Of a stretch of 64,000 bases of DNA, positions 1 through 10,498 are shown one piece after another; the stretch's first letter is position 1, and each line of letters begins with the position of its first letter. A program made the position numbers and the translations under genes. Source of the stretch: Hexactinellida sp. DTS-2022. Lineage: Eukaryota; Porifera; Hexactinellida. The notes below the pieces were generated by a model that did no database searches, was not told where the DNA came from, and worked only from the letters and a program-made list of their open reading frames with translations. Location of the stretch: positions 2,669,042-2,733,041 of the forward strand of contig JAPNXP010000010.1 of assembly GCA_028753945.1 (NCBI GenBank), written 5' to 3'.

Positions 1-667
1 CATTCCCTGGTACACGTATGTATATTTGATTACGTCATTGTGGTTAAATCCGATGTGAAATCATTCTCAAAAGTATTTTAGATGTTTCTGGCGTATTTGA
101 AAACCTAAGTTTAGTTTATTCCATGACGATAGTTAATTCATTTTACGAGCAATTAGAAAGTAAACACTGGCCTGGAAATAAATTAGCAAATACTTGACTT
201 ATCTAGCTGTATAATATAGTAGGTCATGGTCCGATAGATGAATTACAATATTTTATATTGTTATAAATGTATAGAACCAATTTTTTCTGAACAGCTATGT
301 TATATAACGAATCAATTATTCAATAAAATACTAATTTGCATACTCACCCCTTAAAACTCATTATTTGTTCGAATTTAGTACTTATAGTTAGATTCAAGTA
401 TTCATAATCATTAGACATACCAATAAATTAACACATATTAGCACTATGTAGTGTTTGGGCAAGCTCGAGTTCAAAATTCTCACATTGAGGCTCAGGATTT
501 TGGAGAAAAGGTCAATTTATCAAGGGGTGCACAGGCAACACTTTAAAACAAAGGATCACTTTAAAACAAATTCCGGGCTTCATGTTTGAAATATAAGGTA
601 TCCATTTATCAACGGTATCCACGCATGAAGATTCACAGCAATAACATAAAAATGTAACAATTTTAAA
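1..667. other. AT-rich intergenic DNA, no gene seen
   Basis: No open frame with recognisable protein motifs, no RNA gene and no clear repeat was found before the Penelope-like element begins. Confidence 0.5.
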
Positions 668-834
668 TAATAATGGGGTTGATTCAAGGTTGGGATTGCA
701 CACTATGCCCGCAAGATCCGAGGGGTTGAGAAGGTGTTGTAAAAGTAGTCAGTATCTAGGTTGAAGGTTATTGACGGGTTTGCACGGGATAACCTAGCTA
801 ATATTCTGGTCTCGGGTTCCGTTGAGGTTCTGGA
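668..834. repeat. terminal direct repeat of Penelope-like element, copy 1
   Basis: About 167 bp starting around GGGGTTGATTCAAGGTTGGG and ending GTTGAGGTTCTGGA. It matches the segment at 7067-7234 in the same orientation with only a few differences. Confidence 0.85.
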
Positions 835-1179
835 GGAGGTGGTCAAACGGGGAGAGAGTAGTAGGAGGATCTGCAGTGGCGGCCGCCCCCGCTGTGGGGA
901 GCGGAAACTCGCTTATCTGATATAAGAGCGGAAATGCTATACGCCTTGGACAGGGAGTTCATAATTAGCTGTTTTGCTGAGATTCCTCACCGTATATTAT
1001 TATGGGACAGAGTATTTAACTAAGTTTATCATTAAAAATATCGATTTTGGTTTGATTGTGAAGTTTTGGAATGTTTTAAACTGTTGGGTTTGCCCCTCCA
1101 GTGCATTAGTCCGCCCCCCCCAAGGGGGCTGTGCTGGCGCCGCCCCTGAGGATCTGCCAAGACAGATTGGGGGTGATTG

Positions 1180-1313
1180 CACAGAGATTGGTGCTTAAGG
1201 AAGCGATGGTTATGGGGTCTTTGATTCAAGGTGCGGGAGGTGGCGCCTGTTTGCTCTATATAGACAGTAAGGTGGTGTGGGGCGAATATGGCGTAAATAC
1301 AGCTATACATCAT
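1180..1313 (-). pseudogene. GIY-YIG endonuclease remnant of Penelope-like element
   Basis: The minus-strand translation holds CIYAIF, then about ten residues later VYIEQTGATSRTLNQR and a following HNH. This fits the start of a GIY-YIG nuclease (GIY, YIG, QTG, Arg, His), with GIY changed to CIY and YIG to YIE. In known enzymes of this family the two motif halves shape the active site, so this copy is probably inactive. It lies downstream of the RT remnant in the same direction, as expected for Penelope-like elements. Confidence 0.55.
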
Positions 1314-1548
1314 ACAGGAATGATAGGATGGTGAAGGGTGGTTGGGAAGAACATGTGGTAACTTTGACAGACATCACATCTGTTGGGGCAGGCAGTAAAT
1401 TGAGAAAAGGCCAATGGATTAAAGTATGATAGGAGGGATTTAAGGGGGGCCATGGGTAAGATTGGGATCAGTCTAAATGGGTGGATGGTGTTGGGTTGTA
1501 ATTGGTTGACTGTTGGTCGGGTAGAAGAATAGGCATAATTTAATGTGT

Positions 1549-2330
1549 CTATCTGGGGAGGGGTAATTTTCGTGGTTCGGGTGGGTAAATGCAGATCAAA
1601 GCTATTTCGGTGATGATGTCCGCATCATCTCGGCCAGTGAGGCATAGGTTTCCTAAAAACCTGGAGAGAGAGGTGTAGAGAGCGATATTTGGATCGCTAC
1701 AAAATGCAGAGAGGCGGGAAACGGTTGAGTGGTAGGATTTCACTATCATTCGCCGGTATGGATGATAGGAGTGGGGGTGGATTGGAGTGTTCTTCGGTTT
1801 TCGTTTGGTGATAGTGGTCGAAAGCCTCAAGGGAGAGAGTGTGGGGAATGGATGGGTAAAATTTAACGATATCGTAATGATACACATTAGGTGGAGGGCC
1901 GTAAATCGATAATTGGGTTATAGCTGAGTTAATATTGTCAGCTAACATTGGATGAGAGGCTATAATTGGAGAGAACAGGGGGCGTAATGCTTGAGAAGCA
2001 AGGGATGAGATTATGAACTTTAACCTTGAGTAAAAAGTTGGAGGGCGATCGTCGGTGGTAGAGGCTTTTAGATTTTGATCGTAGGAACAGTGGGCGAAGG
2101 GTTGCAGTAATTGAATAATACCAGGAGGGGGGTATAGTGCGAAAATTCAGGAGATAGGATGAATATAATACCAGAAGGTCGGTATCGGTGAGAATAAGGA
2201 TATCCGCCTGATTGGTCGGTAAGGAGAATTCGAAGCTGGTGATCTTGATCATTTTATTGAATGCGGCGAGAAGGGTAAAGAACATCCGGTGTGCAGTTCG
2301 ATGAGCCACAGGAAGTGGGTATCTGGTTAG
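1549..2330 (-). pseudogene. reverse transcriptase remnant of Penelope-like element
   Basis: Minus-strand frames read ALRPLFSPIIASHP at about 1990-1948, resembling the RT 1-2 motif (R-P followed by a conserved stretch). About 25 residues later comes YHYDIVKFYPSIPHT (about 1895-1850), resembling RT motif A, where the Asp binds metal. The reading then shifts frame and has stops, and no clear YxDD motif was found. Functional RT would copy the element RNA at a chromosomal nick. A family-B DNA polymerase (which also has a D..x..YPSI motif) was considered; the RT 1-2-like stretch just upstream and the GIY-YIG remnant downstream favour RT. Confidence 0.5.
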
Positions 2331-3276
2331 GGGAGGCGCATTTAGGTCGAGGTCGAGGAGATGTTAAAATGGTGTTAGAAATGGGTTAGAATTTGGAGAC
2401 GCAGGGACCCGAAAGGAGAGGCCTTAAGACATTAGCCTTTGGAGTTTAAGAGGGATGTTAATGGAGAGACTATCCGAATAGTACACAAGTGGGGAAGATG
2501 CAGAGAAAGAAGAGAGGGGCGGTAAGTCCGGGGTGTCTCGAATATGCTTGGCGGCCATTGCCGGCGCCACGTATTATGAAGTGTGGGTGTCACTGTCCAA
2601 GCACCGCTTCATTTCCTTGAGGCAGTGGGTGTCCGGACACCCAGGACACCCCCGGTGGCGCCGGCCCTGGCGGCATAGGCGTAAAAGTTTCCCCAAATCA
2701 TTATTATCTGCCCGGGCGAGTTAGCGATACTTGGCTGGTTGAGACATAGTCAATATGCCTCTTAGACATTCTCGGAGAGCAGCTTGGACACTAACAAGCG
2801 ACAAGCCTCAAGGTATAGGTATATTAGTGGGGTCAAAAATTAAGGTTCCGTGACCAACCTCTGGCTAGTTTAGTTTTATGCCTGATTCTGATACTTTAGG
2901 ATATAACTCGCGATTTAAGCTCCCATGCCGCTCTGGAAAGTTTGGGCAAACTTTTTTATAGCGACAAATTCAAAGGGCCTCCGGCAATCATTTTGAAAAA
3001 TTAAGGCCCCTCTCTGAACATTTCATAAATTGAGATTAGAGTATTTTTGAACAGTATGCAATAAGTAGTAGCTGCACTGAAAATTTCAACTCAATCGGGA
3101 CTATACTTTTAATGTAATAACTTTTTTTAGGCTGCGGGGGGGAGGTGAATCAGTCATCCCCAGCCGTGCTAAAAAGGGAGAGCTGTGGTAGCGCGGAGCA
3201 TATTATTGGTTTTAGAGGTTACTGTTACTTCGTCCATTCGCAAAGGAAGGGTGTCGTGTGGTAGGGCTGGATACAT
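2331..3276. other. interior of Penelope-like element, no recognisable domain
   Basis: GC-rich sequence of the same character as the rest of the element, upstream of the RT on the minus strand. No motif was recognised. The MULE target duplication starts at its end. Confidence 0.4.
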
Positions 3277-3284
3277 GCGCCATC

Positions 3285-3565
3285 GGGAACACGTAATTTG
3301 GTCAACGCTAAGTTAGGAATTCGGTCAACGTGTTTAAAGGTAGGAATTTGGTCAACGTTTTTAAAACATTAGGATTTTGGTCAACGCCATAGTTGGGAAT
3401 TTAGTCAACGTTTTTAAAACGTTAGGATTTTGGTCAACGCCATAGTTAGGAATTTGGTCAACGTTTTTAAAACGTTAGGATTTTGGTCAACGCCATAGTT
3501 AGGAATTTGGTCAACGTTTCTAAAACGTTAGGACTTTGGTCAACACCATAGTTGGGAATTTGGCC
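3285..3565 (+). repeat. MULE-1 left inverted end made of tandem repeats
   Basis: Repeated motif GGAATTTGGTCAACG, spaced by short AT-rich segments with CCATAGTT or AAAACGTTAGG; about ten copies of TTGGTCAACG. The inverted counterpart is at 5505-5710. Confidence 0.9.
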
Positions 3566-3706
3566 AATGGTTTCTAATTTGAGTGTGAATTTACTACATG
3601 ACACTAGTGAGAGGTTTCGACAAATTGTAAACTATATGTTATTTGAAAAGAAGACAGAAACTCTATTGTTTCCTGGTTATTGATATATAGTTGTAATCGT
3701 AACAAT

Positions 3707-5305
3707 ATGTTTCATTTGATAATAATGGAATTTATAATTGTTGAAGGAAAAAAACTTAACTCTTTTATCTATGAATCAGATGAATATCTATACATAAAAG
3801 TTCGAGCTTCAGAAAACTTTACTTATCTTAGGTGTACACTGAGTAGAAACTCAGGATGTAAAGGATTTGCGAAAATAGAGCATGCATCAAATACGTTGAT
3901 CACAACTCATGAGCATGACCATGATGAAACTGTCTATAAAAAGGGCGAGTCACTATTGAAGAATAAATTAAAACGAGCTGCTGATTCTTCGTCGGATAGA
4001 CTGCGAGAAGTTTTCAATGAAACTTGTCGAAGTGATCCATGCAGTTCATCAGTAACATTTAGACAAATGGAGAGCAGTATGTGTAAAAGAAGACGAAAAA
4101 TGTTCCCACCTCTCCCCTTGGATCCTCAAGATTTATGTCAGTGTATTCATGACTCCCCTTTTGTGCATTTATATAGAGGAAGCGTCTGTAGTGAAGGTTC
4201 ATATGCAATCATATTTGCATCTGATTTCATGCTACAGAAGATGAAAGATGTTGAACAAATCCAATTTGATGGAACGTTCTATACAGTACCGGCGATTTTC
4301 TATCAACTCTTTACAATATTCATAACGTTTCATGGACATTGTATTCCAGCTATGCACATTTTGATGCAGAATAAAACTGAGAATCTATACACACTTGTTG
4401 TACTAAAGCTACGTGAGCTAATTCCTGATTTTTCTCCTAAAGTTGCTGTCAGTGATTTCGAAAAGGCACCTAGAAATGTATTCGCACATTTTTTTCCTGG
4501 AATAAAAGTATTTGGGTGTTGGTTCCATTTTACTCAAGCCATCTGGAAGAAAACACATTCCTTAGGCCTAGGAAAATTATATAAAAATAATAATACGTTT
4601 GCAAATTGGATCAGAAAACTAATGGCATTGCCTTTATTACCCGAGGATAAGATACCCGAGGATTTCTCAATTTTGGAACAAGAAGATTTTAATCTTAGTG
4701 AAATTGAGAATGAGCTAATTAAAAAGTTAAAGTTTTACTACAGAAAGACATGGATTGTTGGAGAAAAAGCATTGTCAATATTTTCTGCTGAAAATGCAAC
4801 AAATAATGGTGCTGAGACATATCATAAAACTCTAAAATTGTTCGTTAAAGTTCACCATCCAAATATATGGAAATTTTTGTCTGATCTAAATAAGATAATA
4901 CTTGATTATGAAATTGAATATCAAAGGTTAGAACAAGGTCTTCAAATTACCAGAAAATCAAGCAAGAAAAATATCCAAAATGCTGAACGTAGAAAAGCAT
5001 GTAAAGACAAGTTGCAAGATGGAACATTCTCAACTACTCAATATCTCAACGCTATTTCACTAACTATAGGGCGTACTTCTAAAATTTCCCAGGACGATTC
5101 AATTGACGAATCAATTCACAGTGACGATGACACACTTCAAAACACTTGCCTAATTTGTTGCCAAACAATTGAAGGAATATTTGCATTGGTCCCTTGTGGT
5201 CATGCAAATCTATGTCGCAATTGTGGACAGAAATTTATTGATGAAGGCATGCACTGTCCCATTTGCCGTAGTGAGATACTGAGATTAATGCAGATTTTTC
5301 AATAA
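3707..5305 (+). CDS. MULE transposase with N-terminal FLYWCH and C-terminal RING finger
   Basis: About 532 residues from the first ATG (3707); a second ATG at 3725 would give 526. Residues about 10-75 look like a FLYWCH zinc finger (Cys at YLRC and GCKGF, then HEHDHD), a DNA-binding fold common in animal MULEs. The transposase core has Asp188 in FDGTFY, Asp250 in VSDFEKA, the GCWFHFTQAIWK motif and Glu370 in NNGAETYHK, giving a complete DDE set. A C3HC4 RING finger fills residues about 479-520: CLICC, then PCGHANLCRNC, then CPICR. RING domains usually recruit ubiquitin-conjugating enzymes; that role here is inference. There is no frameshift or premature stop, so this copy may be recent or active. 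Confidence 0.88.
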   Translation: MFHLIIMEFIIVEGKKLNSFIYESDEYLYIKVRASENFTYLRCTLSRNSGCKGFAKIEHASNTLITTHEHDHDETVYKKGESLLKNKLKRAADSSSDRLREVFNETCRSDPCSSSVTFRQMESSMCKRRRKMFPPLPLDPQDLCQCIHDSPFVHLYRGSVCSEGSYAIIFASDFMLQKMKDVEQIQFDGTFYTVPAIFYQLFTIFITFHGHCIPAMHILMQNKTENLYTLVVLKLRELIPDFSPKVAVSDFEKAPRNVFAHFFPGIKVFGCWFHFTQAIWKKTHSLGLGKLYKNNNTFANWIRKLMALPLLPEDKIPEDFSILEQEDFNLSEIENELIKKLKFYYRKTWIVGEKALSIFSAENATNNGAETYHKTLKLFVKVHHPNIWKFLSDLNKIILDYEIEYQRLEQGLQITRKSSKKNIQNAERRKACKDKLQDGTFSTTQYLNAISLTIGRTSKISQDDSIDESIHSDDDTLQNTCLICCQTIEGIFALVPCGHANLCRNCGQKFIDEGMHCPICRSEILRLMQIFQ

Positions 5306-5504
5306 TAATTTTGTATTACTCCATTACTAATAATTTCACTTCATTGCTATGTCATTTCTTTCACATTAAATTGTCTTTCATTAGTATTTATTTAATTTCA
5401 TAATTAAATTTATTTCTATATCCAATGCTCACATTCACAAATCCTGGCGTTAGTAAAATTAGTAAAGATACATTGTAATTTTCATTAACAATACAGGATT
5501 GAAA

Positions 5505-5710
5505 ATTTAGCGTTGACCAAATTCCTAACTATGGCGTTGACCAAGTTCCTAACTCTTAAAAAGCGTTGACCAAGTTCCTAACTATGGCGTTGACCAAGTT
5601 CCTAACTCTTAAATAGCGTTGACCAAGTTCCTAACTATGGCGTTGACCAAGTTCCTAACTATTGCGTTGACTAAATTCCTACCAAAGCGTTGACCAAATT
5701 CCGGCGTCCC
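5505..5710 (-). repeat. MULE-1 right inverted end made of tandem repeats
   Basis: Tandem copies of GCGTTGACCAAGTTCCTAAC with ATGG or TCTTAAA spacers, inverted relative to 3285-3565. The outermost bases are GGCGTCCC, followed by the second GCGCCATC. Confidence 0.9.
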
Positions 5711-5718
5711 GCGCCATC

Positions 5719-7066
5719 ACGGCAACGAGTGGTCAATTCTCGAGGCAGTTTTGGGACCAGGTTCGCAGCGTACATGGGAGAGTGAGGTAGCGATCGTCCG
5801 AGGACGGCCGCACTTCATGCAGAGGCCATGAACATTACAGGATCCGAGGTTTCATTTAGAAAGGGTTGTATGTTGAAACTGATTCATGGGAGTGGGGGCA
5901 GATTGAGCAAAGGCTTGTCGTTTATCTGGACTAGGGGCAAGAGGGCACATATTTCTTTCAGAATGGCCGGGGAGACCGCAAGTGATAGCGGTAAAGATGT
6001 CGATATATGTTTGGCGGAGGGTGGCAGGGAAGTGGGCACCTGCAAATCGTTGTGCTGTTTTGCCCTTAGTGCAAAATTTGATAGCGGCGGTGTACTTCTC
6101 TGAGGGGGAAGTCAGGATTGCTGCTGACGCGAGACAACGAGCGCAGTGAGGTTGTTTTGGGGCGGATAATGGGTTGTTGGATTCGTATAGGTTTTCGGCC
6201 AATTTGTAGGGTAGCATCTTGGTCGTGGGCGGGGATAGAGAACCGAGCTGGAGGAGGGGGTCGTCTTGGAGTACTAGAGTCTATAGGGGGTGGGAGAAAA
6301 GGGTGTGAGCGTAGGCGAGGAGCTAACAGACGGATATAAAAAAACGTCCTTCATGTGAGTGGGGTCCAGGTCGAGAACAGCTGCTATGCCATAGTAGGCT
6401 TCGAGAGCTACTGTAGGGAGATTGAGGATCTGAGCGGGTCGAGGGTCGATTTGAGTGGTCGAAAGGATGTTTATGAGTACATAATTATATGCTTGGTATG
6501 AGTAGGCATCGGTTTCCTGGATTAGGGCTGTATATTGGAGTTGAGGGGGGATCGGTGTTCGGTTGAGCTCGAGGGTAGCTGCTATGGTAAGGTCTATTTA
6601 CTCTATTAGAAAGGAGATTGTGGAGCGAGGGATAGAGGAGAGAAGTATTTGCCATAATTGGCTGAGGATGAGGAGAATAGTAGGGTCGGTGATAGTGGTA
6701 CCGGGGGGAGAGTTGCAGGTTCGTTCATTGAGCGATCGAGTGGAGATCCTCGGGCGAAGGGGTGGAGTGGGTCTTCACTGGTAGACCAGTTCTGGAGGCT
6801 GAGGTCGACTTCTCCGTCTTCATTATCGTCGGAGTAAGGGGGCTAGCAGGGCGTCGTGGGAGTGAAGATTTACCTCCTCGAGTTGACGAAGGGTAAGAGG
6901 AGGCGGGGCGCTAGTGATATTCGGCCATGAGTAATTTACGTGGTATATATATATATATACGAAAAAGGAATCGAAGATTTAATAGGTATAGGTTTATTAG
7001 ATGGTAGTACATACAGATCTTTCGAATAGAAGCACATCAGAATAATCACAAAAATTGTAGTCTATT
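5719..7066 (-). other. upstream part of Penelope-like element, coding-like but unidentified
   Basis: Minus-strand stretches without stops (for example 6217-5852, and about 6840-6610 with an acidic segment SDDNEDGEVDLS) lie upstream of the RT remnant. They could be the N-terminal part of the element protein. No domain was recognised, so identity is inferred from position only. A short TA repeat lies near 6950. Confidence 0.35.
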
Positions 7067-7234
7067 AATAATAAAGGGGTTGATTCAAAGTTGGGATTGC
7101 ACACTATGCCCGCAAGATCCGAGGGGTTGACAAGGTGTTGTAAAAGTAGTAGTATCTTGGGTAAAGATTATTTACGGGTTTACTCGGGATAACCTAGCTA
7201 ATATTCTGGTCTCGGGTTCCGTTGAGGTTCTGGA
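7067..7234. repeat. terminal direct repeat of Penelope-like element, copy 2
   Basis: Same sequence and orientation as 668-834, again ending GTTGAGGTTCTGGA. Confidence 0.85.
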
Positions 7235-8640
7235 CAAGTTATGACGTCATTGTCACATTTCGTTAACAATGAAAATTCACCTAATCGCACATAATTCGCG
7301 CCCTCTAAGTGATAAAAATCTGAAATATTAATAGAATATGCACATTAATGATGCAGACACGTTGGCCAGATTGCCATTATGCTTACTCATTATCGCATGA
7401 TGACGTAATCACTAAAATTTCATACTGTGAAATTGAACTATTAGGACTACATATTTACTCTTTATAATCAATGTTAGAAGTGTTGTTGTGTTCTGCCGCG
7501 AAGCGACCTGGCAAGCGAAGCGTGCTAGTATGATATAATATTGAAATAAACCAATCATAATTTATTGCTTTAGTTAATTGTAACATTAGGCTTTTTCAGT
7601 AAAAATCACAGGATAGGTTTTAGTGTATGTGATTTGAAATTACGAAACTTAAATTGTGCTATTCAATACCTATTACCTATCACGTTAATTATTTCCATCT
7701 ATACCATAGGATCCTCAGCAACATTCCTGCATTGCGATTATCTTATAAACGATTTTAATTGCGTCCAGAACAAAAATTGCCTGGTCATATCTGACGAATG
7801 AAATCTATCACAAGAAATTCACCACAAACACATTGATTCAGTACACAATTATTTGGTACTAGAACTTTGGAGTTTTAAGCCATTCCAAAAAGGTTACTGA
7901 AGTTAGTCGCATAAAAATAATTTAGTAACTTTTATCTGACCCTGACTGACAGCTTTTGGAATTATCTTACTTCAGCCGATGTTCATTTCCTCCAAAGTAC
8001 ATACCGAAATTCGCTGCGGGGCGCTTATGGTTTTCTTGAGCTAAAATAAATCTCAAATTTCATGAAAATCCAGAAATAATGTGTAGGTTCATCTCAAATG
8101 ATTGTGCAAGGCAGATACTTACCGAGCTTGCCTTAATGAAGTAACTTTACTTCAATCACTAATGGGTAATAATTTTATGTAGGGCTGAAACGAGTAAAGG
8201 AATAAAACGAACGAAACATTTATAAACAAACGATATTCGTCTATTATTTCGTTTGGATGACTATGCATTAAATCAATTCAAGACTCAAAATACAGTGGAA
8301 AATAGTCTTCCTTAATGTTAAAATAGTTTAATCATAATTACAAAGTGTATTAGACACAAGTATATATACTAATATATATTTAGTATATCCAACGAAAAAA
8401 TCATGTTGTTTGTCAAAAGAATATCCGAATCAAACCAATATGCATTAAACGACTATTCGTTTGTAAACGAACGAATACTCGAATATTCGGTTTCATACTT
8501 TTTATTATTATCAAAGGAAATTTTTTAGCCCGGGCGCTTATTCGATGTTGTACGTTCTTTGCCTTATTAAGAATTAGAGGAATTTAATTATGATTATTAT
8601 TGAAATAAGTCCACAAGTCAATAACGTATTTATCTCACAA
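7235..8640. other. AT-rich DNA without a gene; possible decayed palindromic MITE
   Basis: No coding sequence was seen. Around 8186-8500 sequences rich in AAACGAACGAA and its complement face each other, with ends near GGGCTGAAACGA and TCGGTTTCA. This could be an old hAT-like MITE, but no target duplication was confirmed. Confidence 0.35.
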
Positions 8641-8825
8641 TACAGTACACCCTCGCTAATCCGAACAGAGGTGTTCAGATTCAAAAAATTCTGTTCCGAT
8701 TATGAATTCGTTCGGATTAGTGAAGGAAACCTATTCAAAACAATGAATTAAATCAAAGGACAAAATCAATTAGGAAAAAATCAAAGCAATTAAAATCAAA
8801 TTAAAGAATCGATTCAAATATTCTG

Positions 8826-9427
8826 CGTACCATTAACCTGTTTGGCGTACCATTAACCTGTTTGGTGTACCATTAACCTTTTCGGCGGAACAATAAGCTG
8901 TTTGGCGTACCATTAACCTGTTTGGCGTAGCATTAACCTCTTCGGATTAACTTTTTCGGCATACCATTAACTTCTTCGGCGTAACATTAACCTCTTCGGC
9001 GTACCATTAACCTGTTTGGCGTAGCATTAACCTCATCGGATTAACTTTTTCGGCGTACCATTAACCTCTTTGGTGTACCATTAACCTCTTCGGCGTACAA
9101 TTAACCTCTTTGGTGTACAGTCGAAATCGGGTTTTTTTGCCACGGGTTTTTTTGCTTATTGGGTTTTTTTGCCTCCTTTTGTCGTGCAAAAATGAGATAT
9201 CTTAATGTGTTTTCCATCGGGTTTTTTTGCTTATTGGGTTTTTTTGCCTCCTTTTGTCGTGCATTTTGGGGGGCAAAAAAACCCGATTTCGACTGTACCA
9301 TTAACCTGTTTGGCGTACCATTAACCTCTTCGGATTAACTTTTTCGGCGTACCATTAACCTTTTCGGCGTACCATTAACCTGTTTGGCGTACCATTAACC
9401 TCTTCGGTGTACCATTAACCTCTTTAG
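8826..9427 (+). repeat. minisatellite, 19-20 bp unit (first block)
   Basis: Tandem units of the form GGCGTACCATTAACCTGTTT with variants TCTTC, TTTTC and GATTAACT. Interrupted by the MITE at 9118-9295. The same unit resumes after the foldback. Confidence 0.95.
9118..9295 (+). mobile_element. 178-bp TA-flanked MITE (family A, copy 1)
   Basis: Perfect inverted ends CAGTCGAAATCGGGTTTTTT and the complement, flanked by TA on both sides. A second copy of the same length lies at 48663-48840 in the opposite orientation. Runs of T and A inside make false open frames. Confidence 0.9.
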
Positions 9428-9433
9428 CGTACC

Positions 9434-10498
9434 CATAGCATTCTATACATAAGGCAATGGTACGCACTCAAATTTCTGGACCAGGGATTAACTAGTATAG
9501 TCAACTAAATAGATGCAACTCAATTATTCTTCGAAATAACTAATCCAGGGTGCTTCTACTTATGTAATTGTTTTTTATATAGGTGGTCATATACAAGACG
9601 CATATTTTTGAGATGCCACTTGGGCGAAATGACGTCACTGTATTGTCTAATAGTCCAAATATGCCAAAACTTTGAACGCATGTAAAATGTTCAATTTCGC
9701 TTTTTAAAACAAATCGCTGTGACTAACCCATCTAGGAGTCATTTTACATAAAATATCTCAGAATCAATTATGGAATGTTGACACATTCCTCTGTTGCTAT
9801 GGAAACGTGATTTCAATGCTTGTGGTCATATCTCGAGAAGAAATATAGTTACAGCTTAGTTAATGGATCCAATTGATAGCCCGTCCTCAACTTCCTATTC
9901 AATGATAATACACTTCGATGCTCTATCTCCAACCAATTTTCTGAGAATTGTGATTATTGTAATATACATTCAAACGGTTATACACATTTTCGCAAAATTG
10001 GTTTGAGATGGAGCATCGAAATGTATTATCTTGAATAGGAAGTTGAGGACGGGCTATCAATTGGATCCATTAACTAAGCTGTAACTATATTTCTTCTCGA
10101 GATATGACCACAAGCATTGAAATCACGTTTCCATAGCAACAGAGGAATGTGTCAACATTCCATCATTGATTCTGAGAAATTTTATGTAAAATGACTCCTA
10201 GATGGGTTAGTCACAGCGATTTGTTTTAAAAAGCGAAATTGAACATTTTACATGCGTTCAAAGTTTTGGCATATTTGGACTATTAGACAATACAGTGACG
10301 TCATTTCGCCCAAGTGGCATCTCAAAAATATGCGTCTTGTATATGACCACCTATATAAAAAACAATTACATAAGTGGAAGCACCCTGGATTAGTTATTTC
10401 GAAGAATAATTGAGTTGCATCTATTTAGTTGACTATCTAGTTAATCCCTGGTCAAGAAATTTGAGTGCGTACCATTGCCTTATGTATAGAATGCTATG
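9434..10498. mobile_element. foldback element with long inverted arms and 7-bp duplication
   Basis: Two arms of roughly 490 bp are nearly perfect reverse complements around a short loop (about 9940-9990). Ends are CATAGCATTCTATAC and GTATAGAATGCTATG. The flanking duplication is GCGTACC (9427-9433 and 10499-10505), taken from the minisatellite. The arms contain GAATGTTGACACATTCC and AACTTCCTATTCA, also found in the foldback at 53201-54029. It encodes nothing. Confidence 0.85.

Larger units (their letters stand above)
3285..5710 (+). mobile_element. intact Mutator-like element (MULE-1), FLYWCH-DDE-RING type
   Basis: A 2,426-bp DNA transposon. It is flanked by a perfect 8-bp duplication GCGCCATC (3277-3284 and 5711-5718). 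The ends match as inverted repeats: the left begins GGGAACACGTAATTTGG and the right, read inward, begins GGGACGCCGGAATTTGG. Both ends continue as tandem copies of a unit containing TTGGTCAACG. One uninterrupted transposase gene lies between them. Target size and GGG termini suit the Mutator superfamily. It inserted into the older Penelope-like element. Confidence 0.9.
668..7234 (-). mobile_element. Penelope-like retroelement (degenerate, split by a MULE)
   Basis: Two direct repeats of about 167 bp bound a segment that is more GC-rich and, on the plus strand, more purine-rich than its surroundings. Inside, on the minus strand, are a reverse-transcriptase remnant and, downstream of it, a GIY-YIG-like remnant. 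Terminal direct repeats plus RT followed by GIY-YIG endonuclease is the known layout of Penelope-like elements. Without the 2,426-bp MULE inserted at 3285-5710 the element would be about 4.1 kb. The coding frames are broken many times, so it is an old copy. I found no target-site duplication. Confidence 0.65.

Noticed and set aside
1697-1948. Family-B DNA polymerase motif (D..YPSI)
   Set aside because: The stretch upstream fits RT 1-2 better, and a GIY-YIG remnant follows, as in Penelope-like elements.
5852-6217. A separate 121-codon cysteine-containing protein gene
   Set aside because: Lies inside the Penelope-like element in its coding direction and has no recognisable domain; treated as element remnant.
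9101-9301. Lysine-rich frame of 66 codons on the minus strand
   Set aside because: Lies in the 178-bp MITE; caused by its repeated A-rich sequence.
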